From positions 4,033,001-4,097,000 of the forward strand of contig NZ_CM001023.1 of NCBI RefSeq assembly GCF_000166275.1: DNA of 64,000 nucleotides. The letters are read 5' to 3'. This DNA comes from Algoriphagus machipongonensis (lineage in GTDB: Bacteria; Bacteroidota; Bacteroidia; Cytophagales; Cyclobacteriaceae). Positions 1 to 9,370 of the stretch are shown one piece after another (positions within the stretch are counted from its first letter, which is position 1; each line of letters opens with the position of its first letter). The notes beneath the pieces are model-generated. The model was not told the origin of the DNA. It did not search any database and saw only the letters and a list, made by a program, of their open reading frames with translations. The translations under genes were made by a program, and so were the position numbers.

Positions 1-161
1 ATTTTTCAATTTGAATGAATCACCTAGTATTCGGATATAAAAACCTGTTTTTTAAGCATTTACAAAATCAATTTTTACCTTACATTTCTTTAGTGAATTT
101 TGATATCATGTATTTTTATTCTGAATTTTACTTATACCACAGAATAAAAGATTAAATCCAC

Positions 162-169
162 TATTTTTG
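162..169 (+). promoter_or_regulatory. Possible Bacteroidota -7 promoter element (TATTTTTG)
   Basis: The octamer fits the Bacteroidota -7 consensus TAnnTTTG and lies four bases before the amt start codon. No clear -33 TTTG box is visible at the usual distance. If used, transcription would begin almost at the ATG, giving a leaderless message. Weak evidence from motif match alone. Confidence 0.25.
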
Positions 170-173
170 GGTC

Positions 174-1517
174 ATGGAAAAAAGTGGAATGAAATTCAAG
201 TGGAAAGTAGCTTTCCTGATTACAATTGCCGCCCCGGTTTTAGGTTTATTTTGGAAACATGCCCAGCCTGTCCTTGAGAATTTTGGAACAGAAGAGGATT
301 TGGTTTTTGCAGATATTGCCTGGCTTTTGACAGCCTCGTGTTTAGTTTTATTGATGACTCCAGGACTTTCTTTGTTTTATGGAGGGATGGTTAATAAGAA
401 AAACCTGATTTCCACCATGCTCCAAAGTTTCATTTCCCTAGGAGTGATCACCATGCTTTGGGTGGTCGTTGGCTTTAGTCTCGCCTTCGGAGATCCAATT
501 GGAATTACCATTGATGGCGTGAAATACGGTTTGATCGGTAATCCTTTTCAATATCTCTTCTTCGATCAAGTGGCCGAATTACCGCATAATACCCTCGGAC
601 CCACCATCCCTTTTATTTTATTCGCCTTGTTCCAAATGAAATTCGCAGTGATCACTCCTGCTATCATCACAGGTTCATTTGCCGAGCGAGTAAGATTTAT
701 TGGCTACCTCTTTTTTATCGGTATCTTCTCAATTTTTGTCTATGCACCACTTTGTCACATGGTTTGGCATCCCAATGGACTGATCGGATCTTATTTTGGA
801 GTCCTCGATTTTGCAGGTGGTACAGTCGTTCATATTAGTGCAGGAATGGCCTCTCTGGCTGGAGCCTTATTTTTAGGCAAAAGAAACAAGCCCAATCATG
901 AGCCTTCCAACATTACTTATGTACTTCTGGGAACAGGGATGCTATGGTTTGGCTGGTTCGGTTTTAATGCTGGTTCCTCTTTTGGTGCCAATGGAACTGC
1001 CGCTATCGCCTTTGCCACCACCACTATCAGTTCCGCCACGGCAATGATGACCTGGGTTCTTTTTGATAGAATTCAGGGAAGAAAAATTTCAGCTTTGCAG
1101 GCTTGTATAGGAGCCGTAGTCGGCTTGGTAGTGATCACTCCAGCAGCTGGATATATTACCGTACCGGAAAGCTTCTTCTTCGGAGCAATTGGAGCAATGG
1201 TTTCAAATTTGGCAATGAATGCCAAATCTCTTAAGAAAATCGATGACACTTTAGATGTTTTTGCCTGCCATGGAATAGGCGGAATTATGGGAATGATCCT
1301 GACAGCAATTTTCGCGGGAAAAGAAGGTTCCAGCTTACTGCATGGTGGAATCGGAGTATTTGCCTCACACATGTTGGTATTGATAGGAGTCTGTATTTTC
1401 TCCTTTGGGATGGGCTACATCATCTTCTTTGTTTTAAACAAATTCGTGACCCTGAGAGTACGTGAAGAGTATGAAGAAATCGGTCTGGATATGTCTCAGC
1501 ACGGGGAATCTTTATAG
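174..1517 (+). CDS. amt: Ammonium transporter (Amt/MEP/Rh family)
   Basis: Inner-membrane channel for ammonium/ammonia uptake. The 447-residue protein has about eleven hydrophobic segments and the family hallmarks: the DFAGGTVVHISAG signature with pore His220, WFGFNAGS around 261-268, and the second pore histidine His366 in the CHGIGGI stretch. Length is normal for the family. The start at 174 precedes a hydrophobic first segment. No P-II regulator (glnK) gene lies next to it, although amt and glnK are often paired, so regulation would have to come from elsewhere. Downstream phospholipase C is about 100 bases away and probably separately expressed. Function is confident from conserved motifs. 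Confidence 0.95.
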   Translation: MEKSGMKFKWKVAFLITIAAPVLGLFWKHAQPVLENFGTEEDLVFADIAWLLTASCLVLLMTPGLSLFYGGMVNKKNLISTMLQSFISLGVITMLWVVVGFSLAFGDPIGITIDGVKYGLIGNPFQYLFFDQVAELPHNTLGPTIPFILFALFQMKFAVITPAIITGSFAERVRFIGYLFFIGIFSIFVYAPLCHMVWHPNGLIGSYFGVLDFAGGTVVHISAGMASLAGALFLGKRNKPNHEPSNITYVLLGTGMLWFGWFGFNAGSSFGANGTAAIAFATTTISSATAMMTWVLFDRIQGRKISALQACIGAVVGLVVITPAAGYITVPESFFFGAIGAMVSNLAMNAKSLKKIDDTLDVFACHGIGGIMGMILTAIFAGKEGSSLLHGGIGVFASHMLVLIGVCIFSFGMGYIIFFVLNKFVTLRVREEYEEIGLDMSQHGESL

Positions 1518-1613
1518 TCCATTTATCCTAAAAACGGATCGGTAATAAAAAGCTAAACCAAAATTAACCTTGGAAAATAGGTCAAATCCAATCCTTGCCC
1601 TTATTTTTCAACT

Positions 1614-4121
1614 ATGAATAATTCCAGGAGAGAGTTTCTCAAAAAGACCGCCTTATTAAGCGGAGCAGCAGGACTTTGGCAAGTTTTGCCAAGTTCAATA
1701 GAAAAAGCATTAGCTATCAGTCCTGATCCAGGGACAACTTTTGAAGATGCAGAACATGTGGTCATGTTGATGCAAGAAAACCGTTCTTTTGACCATTGCT
1801 TTGGTACACTTAGAGGTGTGAGAGGCTACAATGATCCAAGAGCGATCACCATTCCGGGAAACCTTCCTGTATGGATGCAAGCTGATAAAAAAGGCACCCA
1901 CTTTCCTCCTTTTCGTTTAGACATCAATGCCACAAAAGCTACCTGGATGCGTGATATCCCTCACTCTTGGGAAAATCAAGTTGATGCGAGGAATCGGGGG
2001 AAGTACAACGATTGGATAGAATCCAAAAGACCTGGAAGAGAAGAGTTTAGGGAGGTCCCATTGACTATGGGGTATTATACGCGAGAGGATATACCTTTTT
2101 ATTACGCCATGGCTGATGCCTTCACTGTTTTTGACCAACACTTTTGTGCGGCACTGACTGGAACCACTACCAACAGAAGTTATTTTTGGACTGGAAAAAC
2201 CCATGGAGAACCTGGTGATAAGGCAAAAGTTAGAAATGGAGAAGTGAACTATTCCAATGAAGCCAAATGGAAAACATTCCCAGAAAGACTAGAGCAATCT
2301 GGCATTCCTTGGAGAGTCTATCAAAATGAGATTAACCTTTCTTCATTGGTGGAGGATCATTCATTACTTGCTAATTTCTCTGACAATAATCTAGAATGGT
2401 TTTCACAATACCATGTCTTTTTCAGCCCGGGATATTATGAGTTTTTGGAGAAACAAAAATCAAGTCTAGAAAGTGAATTAGCCGAATTTGATCGAAATGG
2501 AGCTCCCGCAAATTCAGGTCCTGGATATTTAAAAGAGATCGAAAAGAAAAAAGATGATTTAGCCAAAGTTGAGGAGCATCTGGAAAAATTCAGTCCTGCC
2601 AACTTTGATAAGCTTTCGGAATTTGAAAAAAGCATCCATCAAAAAGCTTTTGCCAGAAACACAGATGATCCAAATTTCCACCAAGTGGAAAAGATCACTT
2701 ATACTGAAGATGGCGAAGAAAGAACGGTGAGCGTTCCAAAAGGCGATATTTTACATCAGTTTAGAAAGGACGTCAACAATGGTACTTTGCCTGCAGTTTC
2801 CTGGCTCGTGGCACCACAAAAATTCTCAGATCACCCAAGTGCCCCATGGTATGGTGCTTGGTATGTTTCTGAAGTTTTGGACATTCTTACAAAGGATCCT
2901 GAAGTATGGAAGAAAACTATTTTCATTATCAATTATGATGAAAACGATGGCTACTTTGATCATCAGCCTCCTTTTGTAGTTCCAGATCCAAAAAACTCAG
3001 CAGAAGGGCTTATCTCTGAAGGTATTAATACAGAGGGAGAATATGTCTATGAAGAAGAGGAAAGGAAAGCTGGTTTTAAAGAGCATGAATGTAGAACCAG
3101 TCCAGTAGGTTTGGGCTATCGAGTTCCATTGATCGTCGCTTCTCCCTGGTCACGAGGAGGCTATGTTAATTCTCAGGTTTCTGACATTACTTCCACCATT
3201 CAGTTTTTAGAGACATTCCTGAGCAAAAAGTCCGGAAAACAAATCAAGGAAAATAACATCTCAGGCTGGAGAAGAATGATTTCTGGGGATTTGACTTCTG
3301 CTTTTAGACCTTACAATGGGGAACCATTAGAGAAGCTTAAGCCGGTCAACCGAAATGAATTTATGACTCAGATTCATAAGGCACAATTTAAAGGCTTACC
3401 AGATAATTTCATGGCCATACCGAGATCGGAGGCTAAGAAATGGGACACCAATCGATTGAAACAAGAAGGAACCCTTCCTAGCCAGGAGCCTGGTAGCCGA
3501 CCCTCCAATGCTTTGAATTACGACCTACGCGTTTTGGGTAAGCTCAATTCAGCTAAAAATGCATTTGAGATAAGTTTTGAAGCTTCCAAAGAACTGTTTG
3601 GGGATGATACTTGGGGAGCACCTTTTCAAGTGTATGCACCGGGAAAATATAAAAGCTCTGATTCAGAAAATTGGGAGGAAGCAAGAGTTTGGCAATTTGC
3701 AGTGAAAGCCGGAGATCGATTGGAATACACTTGGCCCATCTCCGATTTTGAAGGAAATGAATATCACTTAAGGGTGTATGGACCTAATGGCTTTTATAGG
3801 GAATTTAAAGGAAAGCCTACCTCAGCCATCCTGGAGGCGAATATGCAACCAGTAAAAATGGGAGGATCCATTAGTAGGACTGCGCACCTAAAATTAACTA
3901 GTCATTTGGCTCCCTATTCTATTCAAATCTTGGAAAACAATTATAGAAAAGGGAATTACTCTCTCTCTTTGTCAACCGGAAAACCCATCATTAAAGAACT
4001 GGATTTTGAAGCCTCCCACGGCTGGTATGATTTTACGGTGAAGGCAGATGGGCTAGAATGGACTTTTGCAGGAAGAATGGAAAATGGGGAAGAAAGTATT
4101 TCGGACCCTTTACTTTCTTAA
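1614..4121 (+). CDS. Phosphocholine-specific phospholipase C, Tat-exported
   Basis: Secreted enzyme hydrolysing phosphatidylcholine-type lipids to diacylglycerol and phosphocholine. The N-terminus carries a twin-arginine signal (SRREFLKK at 4-11, hydrophobic stretch to about 34). The phosphoesterase domain follows, with the QENRSFDHCFG block at 54-64 that marks the bacterial PLC / acid phosphatase AcpA family. The last about 200 residues look like the two small beta-rich C-terminal domains (DUF756) of PlcH/PlcN-type enzymes. A charged coiled-coil-like insertion lies near 285-335. The 835-residue length fits the family. A strong terminator follows, so it appears monocistronic. Inferred role: phosphorus or choline scavenging. 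Confidence 0.92.
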   Translation: MNNSRREFLKKTALLSGAAGLWQVLPSSIEKALAISPDPGTTFEDAEHVVMLMQENRSFDHCFGTLRGVRGYNDPRAITIPGNLPVWMQADKKGTHFPPFRLDINATKATWMRDIPHSWENQVDARNRGKYNDWIESKRPGREEFREVPLTMGYYTREDIPFYYAMADAFTVFDQHFCAALTGTTTNRSYFWTGKTHGEPGDKAKVRNGEVNYSNEAKWKTFPERLEQSGIPWRVYQNEINLSSLVEDHSLLANFSDNNLEWFSQYHVFFSPGYYEFLEKQKSSLESELAEFDRNGAPANSGPGYLKEIEKKKDDLAKVEEHLEKFSPANFDKLSEFEKSIHQKAFARNTDDPNFHQVEKITYTEDGEERTVSVPKGDILHQFRKDVNNGTLPAVSWLVAPQKFSDHPSAPWYGAWYVSEVLDILTKDPEVWKKTIFIINYDENDGYFDHQPPFVVPDPKNSAEGLISEGINTEGEYVYEEEERKAGFKEHECRTSPVGLGYRVPLIVASPWSRGGYVNSQVSDITSTIQFLETFLSKKSGKQIKENNISGWRRMISGDLTSAFRPYNGEPLEKLKPVNRNEFMTQIHKAQFKGLPDNFMAIPRSEAKKWDTNRLKQEGTLPSQEPGSRPSNALNYDLRVLGKLNSAKNAFEISFEASKELFGDDTWGAPFQVYAPGKYKSSDSENWEEARVWQFAVKAGDRLEYTWPISDFEGNEYHLRVYGPNGFYREFKGKPTSAILEANMQPVKMGGSISRTAHLKLTSHLAPYSIQILENNYRKGNYSLSLSTGKPIIKELDFEASHGWYDFTVKADGLEWTFAGRMENGEESISDPLLS

Positions 4122-4143
4122 AAATAACAGCCTCCACCAAAAC

Positions 4144-4171
4144 AAAAGCCCCGATAATTTCGGGGCTTTTT
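4144..4171 (+). terminator. Rho-independent terminator after phospholipase C
   Basis: Arms AAAAGCCCCGA and TCGGGGCTTTT form a perfect 11-bp stem around a five-base loop, ending in a T run. It starts 22 bases after the phospholipase stop. Confidence 0.9.
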
Positions 4172-4210
4172 CATGGAAAGAAAAATAACTGTTCTGGATA
4201 GAAGTTGAAA

Positions 4211-4247
4211 TTTGACTCTTATTTCTATCGATTGATTTTTACCTTTG
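4211..4247 (+). promoter_or_regulatory. Possible Bacteroidota promoter before the DUF6660-like gene
   Basis: A TTTG at 4211-4214 and TACCTTTG at 4240-4247 match the Bacteroidota -33 and -7 boxes, although the 25-base spacer is longer than usual. The -7 box ends four bases before the ATG at 4252, so the message could be nearly leaderless. Motif evidence only. Confidence 0.35.
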
Positions 4248-4251
4248 GGGC

Positions 4252-4584
4252 ATGAAGGTTTTCGCGATTTTATTGTCACTTTTTTCTTTTTGGCTGACAG
4301 CAATGCCTTGCTGCAGCGAAGAAAGCAGCTGCGATACCATCGAGCTAAAACAAAATTCAGACTCAGAACCCCAAGATGATTGCAATGATCATTTGCCCTG
4401 CTCACCTTTTTATTCCTGTGGAAGTTGTACGGGATTCTCCGCTGAAAACTTCTCATTCCCTCCACTTCTTTCCTCAGAAGAAGTTAATATTGAGCCCAAT
4501 GCAGAATGGAGTGTTCCCTTTTCGGAGCAACATAGAAAGAGAATCCTAAAACCCCCAGGCAAAGCTCTCCCCTTATTTGCCTAG
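4252..4584 (+). CDS. Small Cys-rich secreted protein, DUF6660-like
   Basis: A 110-residue protein with a hydrophobic signal segment (residues 1-18) followed by an acidic, cysteine-rich region with CC, CDT, DDCND, CSPFYSCGSC motifs. Size, layout and position directly before a TonB-dependent receptor match the Bacteroidota DUF6660-like proteins, which often sit next to metal-related outer-membrane receptors. The clustered cysteines and acidic residues suggest metal binding; this is inference and no biochemical role is known to me. It ends 44 bases before the receptor gene and is probably cotranscribed. Confidence 0.65.
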   Translation: MKVFAILLSLFSFWLTAMPCCSEESSCDTIELKQNSDSEPQDDCNDHLPCSPFYSCGSCTGFSAENFSFPPLLSSEEVNIEPNAEWSVPFSEQHRKRILKPPGKALPLFA

Positions 4585-4628
4585 CTCAGTATGAGCTTTT
4601 CTCCTTTCTTACCCATTATTATAACACC

Positions 4629-6803
4629 ATGCTAAAATATCTGTTAGTAGGCATACTCCTATTTGCCAGTAACTGTGTCTTTTCACAAACCACCTATAAA
4701 GCAAAAATCATAGATAAAGATTCCGGCACTCCATTGGTTGGAGCGACCATATTGGTTAAAGAAATTTCGCTTGGAGCAGTTTCAGATGAAAATGGAATTG
4801 TGACAATACAAGAAATCCCTGCTGGGAATTACACTTTGGATATCCGATTCTTAGGCTATGAAACTCAAAAAGTCAATCGAACTTTCCCACTAGAAACTTC
4901 CGATAAACCAGAGGTATTTTACTTAGAGCATGCGCATGAAGAAATGGAAGTTTTGGTTGTTCGTTCCAATCGAAGTTCCAGAGTAATAGAGGACGTGCCC
5001 ACTCGAGTGGAGATTATCGCCGGGGAGGAGCTCTCCGAAAAAGGGAATATGAAACCCGGTGACATCCGAATGTTGCTCAATGAAAGTACCGGCATTCAAA
5101 CCCAACAAACTTCCGCTACGAGTTACAATTCCAGCATCCGTATTCAAGGTCTAGATGGTAAATACACCCAGTTACTACGAGACGGTTTGCCCTTGTATGC
5201 AGGCTATTCTTCGGGATTGAGTCTGATGCAAATTGCACCTTTGGACTTGGCGCAGGTGGAAGTTATCAAAGGAGCTTCCTCCACCTTGTACGGGGGAGGA
5301 GCCATCGCCGGTCTGGTCAATTTGATTTCTAAAACTCCCGAAGATAAACCTGAACTGTCAATCATGCTCAACGGAACTTCTGCATTGGGCTTGGACGCAA
5401 GTGCTTATTATGCTGCTAAAAAGGGAAAAATCGGAACTACTATTTTCACTTCCTATAACAAAGGAACCGCATACGATCCTGCAGAAATTGGATTGACCGC
5501 GATCCCTAAATTTGACCGTTTCACTATTAACCCCAAGTTATTTTGGTACATGAATTCGCAATCAAGTTTAGTCTTGGGCTTGAATCTGATGCAGGAAGAT
5601 CGATTGGGAGGAAATATTGATTTCATCGAAGGAGAATCCATGATCAACCCGTATTTTGAGAAAAATACAACAGACCGTATTTCTACAAGTCTCAACTACC
5701 AAAACCAACTCAGTGAAACCTCGCAGCTTACTGTCAAAAACAGTTTGAGCTTTTACGATAGAAGTATCGAAGTTCCAGATTTCCTCTTCTCCGGAAAGCA
5801 ATTCTCTTCTTTTTCTGAGGTAAATATCAATACTCAAGGAGAAAATTCTGAATGGATTGGAGGTTTGAATTTATGGACAGATCAGTTTACCCAAAAAGAG
5901 GGAAATGAAGCCCTTCCCTTAGATTACACCCTGAATACCTATGGGGTTTTCATCCAAAATCTTTGGAACGTTTCGGAACAATGGACGCTGGAATCTGGAT
6001 TTAGGCTAGATTATCAAAAGGATTATGGGGCATTCCCTTTACCTAAGATTTCTGCCATGTTTAAGCCAAGTGATGCACTCACTTTCAGATTGGGAGGAGG
6101 ATTAGGATATAAATCTCCAACAGTTTTCACAGAAGATGCTGAGAGAAATCAATTTCAGAATATCCTACCCATTGATCCTAAACTATTCGAAGCAGAAAAA
6201 TCGGCAGGAACCAATCTGGATATAAATTATAAAGTAGCTATCGGAGATGAACTTTCTTTGGTCGCCAATACCCTTTTCTTTTATACCAGAATTCAAAATC
6301 CATTATTGCTGACTCCAGCAGGTAGTAATTATGAGTTTCAGCAGCCACAAGGAAGCCTTGAAACCCAGGGAGTGGAAGTAAACATGAAGTGGAATTACAA
6401 AGATTTCAAACTTTTTGTAGGCTATACTTTTGCTGATGTGCAGCAGCAATATAATGACATCAAATCCACCTATCCTTTGGTAGCAAAACACCGGATCAAT
6501 AATGTGTTGATGTATGAAAAGCATGAAAATTTCTGGATAGGATTAGAAGCTTATTATTTTAGTCCCCAGCAATTGAATGACGGTAAAAGCGGAAAATCCT
6601 ATTGGATCGTGGGCTTGATGAGTGAAAAGAAATTTGGAGAGAAGTTCTCGATCTTCCTAAATTTTGAAAACTTCCTAGATACCCGACAAACTCGATTTGA
6701 TACGATTTATACCGGCAGCCTTTCAAATCCGGAGTTCCGGGACATTTACGCTCCAGTCGATGGCTTTGTCATCAATGGGGGAATTAAATTCAGACTATTG
6801 TAA
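4629..6803 (+). CDS. TonB-dependent outer-membrane receptor
   Basis: A 724-residue outer-membrane transporter. It has a signal peptide (1-19), an N-terminal carboxypeptidase-regulatory-like domain (about 22-105, with GATILVKE and GNYTLDIRFLGY), a TonB plug (about 115-235, with IRIQGLDGKYTQLLRDGLPLY and VIKGASSTLYGGGAIAGLVNLI), then a long beta-barrel ending in a hydrophobic C-terminus. The length is typical of siderophore, metal or vitamin receptors rather than about 1000-residue SusC proteins, and no SusD gene is adjacent. The preceding Cys-rich DUF6660-like gene suggests a metal or metal-chelate substrate; that is inference. Confidence 0.92.
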   Translation: MLKYLLVGILLFASNCVFSQTTYKAKIIDKDSGTPLVGATILVKEISLGAVSDENGIVTIQEIPAGNYTLDIRFLGYETQKVNRTFPLETSDKPEVFYLEHAHEEMEVLVVRSNRSSRVIEDVPTRVEIIAGEELSEKGNMKPGDIRMLLNESTGIQTQQTSATSYNSSIRIQGLDGKYTQLLRDGLPLYAGYSSGLSLMQIAPLDLAQVEVIKGASSTLYGGGAIAGLVNLISKTPEDKPELSIMLNGTSALGLDASAYYAAKKGKIGTTIFTSYNKGTAYDPAEIGLTAIPKFDRFTINPKLFWYMNSQSSLVLGLNLMQEDRLGGNIDFIEGESMINPYFEKNTTDRISTSLNYQNQLSETSQLTVKNSLSFYDRSIEVPDFLFSGKQFSSFSEVNINTQGENSEWIGGLNLWTDQFTQKEGNEALPLDYTLNTYGVFIQNLWNVSEQWTLESGFRLDYQKDYGAFPLPKISAMFKPSDALTFRLGGGLGYKSPTVFTEDAERNQFQNILPIDPKLFEAEKSAGTNLDINYKVAIGDELSLVANTLFFYTRIQNPLLLTPAGSNYEFQQPQGSLETQGVEVNMKWNYKDFKLFVGYTFADVQQQYNDIKSTYPLVAKHRINNVLMYEKHENFWIGLEAYYFSPQQLNDGKSGKSYWIVGLMSEKKFGEKFSIFLNFENFLDTRQTRFDTIYTGSLSNPEFRDIYAPVDGFVINGGIKFRLL

Positions 6804-6956
6804 TTGTAATCCTGATAGGCCTCAGAAATTCTCTGGGACTTTATTTTTTGTGATCGGCCAAATCAGATATCAAGAAATTTCTTAATACTACTATTACTAA
6901 AAATTGCAAATCATAAAACCTATTCCTAGCTTTTGAATTCAAAAAAAATAGCCAAA

Positions 6957-8267
6957 ATGAGTCAATCTAGCTTGTCCCAAAAAGGGCAAACCGCTTCCGA
7001 AAGTCCAGCCAGAGTAGATATGGAAATATATTTTGAAGCGCTCGATAACCCATACCATCCTACTGACAACCCTAAGGGTGCTCTTCCCATGAACGTTGCA
7101 GAAAATCATCTCTGTTGGGAAATGCTGAGGGATAGAATTCAACAAGTGACTCGAGAACATGAAATTCCTGATTGGGTGGCTAGCTATGGTGATCCTGCTG
7201 GCATTCCTAGATTTAGGGAGGCCACAGCGAGCTTTCTTGAAAACCACCTTTTTGGAACTCATGTAAATCCAGACAGCTTGGCTTTTTCTGTAGGGGCTAC
7301 TTCCGTAATAGAAATGACCTCGTTTTTATTGGCTGACCCCAGCGACACAGCTGTCATTCCAGCACCTAGTTATCCAGTTTATACAGGAGATATCGGAGTT
7401 ATTCCCGGGGTAATAAGATATGATCTACAAACGCACGAGGAATTAGAAGAGTTAAAAAATGGGATCCCCATCAATACTCAAAAATTAGAGCAAGCAAAAA
7501 AGGATATCGAAGCCAAAGGAAGTCGCTTTAAAATCTTAATCCTCACGAGCCCAGACAATCCCACAGGAGGAATATACAGCGAAAAGCAACTGAGGGAAAC
7601 TGCAGATTGGTGTATAGCAAATCAAATTCATTTGATTGTCAACGAAATCTATGGTCTTTCATTGATCGACATTTCTCATCCTGAAATCAAAGAGGATTAT
7701 CCCAACCCAATTGAATTTGTTTCTTTTGGCAAAATCATGTCTGAATATCAAAACCCCTATCTCCATTTTTGGTACTCGTTTTCTAAGGATTTTGGCGTTT
7801 CAGGATTCAGAATTGGTTTACTCCACTCTTTTAACGAGGAATTAATTCAAGCTTATCGAAATGCTGGTTTAAGCCATTCGATCTCCAATTATACGCAATG
7901 GGTGATGAGTGAAGTTTTGGAGGACAAAGCTTTTCTAGAGCAATTTTTCTCTACTTACCGAGAGCGCTTGACAGAGTCCTATTTAATCGTGAGAAAATCA
8001 CTCAAGAGGATGAATATCCCATTTAACCCTTCTTTTGGAAGTCTTTTTGTCTGGATGGATTGGTCAAAATTCCTTTCCGAAGAATCTGCAGAAGGTGAGG
8101 AAAAATTATGGATGGAGATCTATCAGCAAACCGGTGTATTACTTACCCCCACCAATGGCTTTGGCCATAAAAAGAAAGGCTTATACCGAATGGTTATCAC
8201 TAGTCTAAACCAAAGTAAACTCCAGGTTGCCATGGACAAGTTAGAGGACTTCACCAAGAAGAAATAA
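6957..8267 (+). CDS. PLP-dependent aminotransferase, class I/II (ACC-synthase-like)
   Basis: A 436-residue fold-type I PLP enzyme. Conserved landmarks are the SPDNPTGG segment (binding of the cofactor ring), NEIYG, and SFSKDFGVSGFRIG with the Schiff-base lysine at about 277. The SKDFG-x-x-GFRIG form is seen in aspartate aminotransferases and ACC-synthase-like proteins. I chose ATG 6957; an in-frame TTG at 6933 would add eight basic residues. No pathway genes are adjacent, so the amino-acid substrate is unknown. Confidence 0.88.
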   Translation: MSQSSLSQKGQTASESPARVDMEIYFEALDNPYHPTDNPKGALPMNVAENHLCWEMLRDRIQQVTREHEIPDWVASYGDPAGIPRFREATASFLENHLFGTHVNPDSLAFSVGATSVIEMTSFLLADPSDTAVIPAPSYPVYTGDIGVIPGVIRYDLQTHEELEELKNGIPINTQKLEQAKKDIEAKGSRFKILILTSPDNPTGGIYSEKQLRETADWCIANQIHLIVNEIYGLSLIDISHPEIKEDYPNPIEFVSFGKIMSEYQNPYLHFWYSFSKDFGVSGFRIGLLHSFNEELIQAYRNAGLSHSISNYTQWVMSEVLEDKAFLEQFFSTYRERLTESYLIVRKSLKRMNIPFNPSFGSLFVWMDWSKFLSEESAEGEEKLWMEIYQQTGVLLTPTNGFGHKKKGLYRMVITSLNQSKLQVAMDKLEDFTKKK

Positions 8268-8350
8268 TTCTTAAAAACCATTATTTCAGCACAATAGCTA
8301 GAAAACCCAATAGTTATTGAACCAATAATCTCTATTTTTAAAAGTCTTCA

Positions 8351-9313
8351 ATGAAGTCTAGCATGAAAGCAATTACAAAGCATCACTATGGAGGGCCGGA
8401 GGTTCTTGGTTTAGAGGAAGTAGAAAAACCTAGGGTTAAGGAAAAGCACTTGCTGGTAAAAGTGAAAGCCAATTCAGTCAACCCCGCTGACTGGCATACT
8501 TTGAGAGGTGAGCCTTACTTTGCCAGATTGAGCTTTGGTTTATTTAAGCCAAAAGATAAGATTCTAGGTGCTGACTTTGCTGGAATAGTGGAAGAAGTAG
8601 GTCAAGGTGTAAGCCAATTTAAAGTAGGAGATCGTGTTTTTGGGGAATATCTAGATGGAGGTTCATTTGCGGAATATGTCTGCGTTCCTGAATCGGTATG
8701 TGGATTGATGCCAAAGGATTCAAGCGAAATTGAAATGGCAGCTGTTCCCATTGCAGGATTAACGGCCCTACAGGCAATAATTACCCATGGAAAGCTGGAG
8801 TCCGGAGAAAACGTTTTGATCAATGGATCTTCTGGAGGTGTTGGCCATTTTGCTGTTCAAATTGCAAAAGCTTATGGAGCCCATGTGACTGGGGTTTGCT
8901 CAAGTAGAAATGTGGATTTTGTCAAATCACTAGGTGCAGACCAAGTCATTGCTTATGATCAAGAAAGCATCCATGAACACAATGGAAACTATGATTTGGT
9001 GCTGGACACTCATGGAAATCTAAATTTTGCCGATTACAAAAGAATGGGAAAACGTGGAGTCTTGATTGGCTTCACAGGTATGGGACAAATGATGGGAGTT
9101 TTATTGAAAAAATTTCTGAAAAATTTCCCCATTGCTTTGTTTACTGCCTCTGCAAATACTGATGATTTGGAAACATTAGCTAGGCTTATCCACGAAGGAA
9201 AAGTAAAACCACATATCGAAAAGACCTATCCTTTCACACAATTCCCAGAAGCTATAGCCTACATAGAAAACATGAGAACCCGAGGGAAAGTGACTGTTAC
9301 TTGGGAGATCTAA
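8351..9313 (+). CDS. Zinc-independent quinone oxidoreductase-like MDR protein
   Basis: A 320-residue NAD(P)-dependent oxidoreductase of the medium-chain dehydrogenase/reductase family. The N-terminal GroES-like domain contains NSVNPADWHTLRG and GADFAGIVEEVG; the Rossmann half has the NADPH loop GSSGGVGHFAVQIAK near 159-173. Structural zinc cysteines are absent, as in quinone or enone reductases. A second ATG at 8363 (MKAITKHHYG) is an equally plausible start. Cytoplasmic; substrate unknown. It stands alone between the aminotransferase and the SGNH hydrolase. Confidence 0.9.
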   Translation: MKSSMKAITKHHYGGPEVLGLEEVEKPRVKEKHLLVKVKANSVNPADWHTLRGEPYFARLSFGLFKPKDKILGADFAGIVEEVGQGVSQFKVGDRVFGEYLDGGSFAEYVCVPESVCGLMPKDSSEIEMAAVPIAGLTALQAIITHGKLESGENVLINGSSGGVGHFAVQIAKAYGAHVTGVCSSRNVDFVKSLGADQVIAYDQESIHEHNGNYDLVLDTHGNLNFADYKRMGKRGVLIGFTGMGQMMGVLLKKFLKNFPIALFTASANTDDLETLARLIHEGKVKPHIEKTYPFTQFPEAIAYIENMRTRGKVTVTWEI

Positions 9314-9370
9314 TTTTTGAAAAAGGGAAACTTAAAATCACTAGTCCTTAGCAGTAATCATTAACCCAAA

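Noticed and set aside
1-173. Possible upstream gene end at the left edge
   Set aside because: No coding signal was found in the first 173 bases; only AT-rich sequence.
6804-6900. Weak hairpin after the TonB receptor
   Set aside because: Only a six-bp stem with a wobble pair is possible; not enough to call a terminator.
6933-6956. TTG start giving a longer aminotransferase
   Set aside because: The extra eight residues are basic and unlike the family; the ATG at 6957 is adequate.
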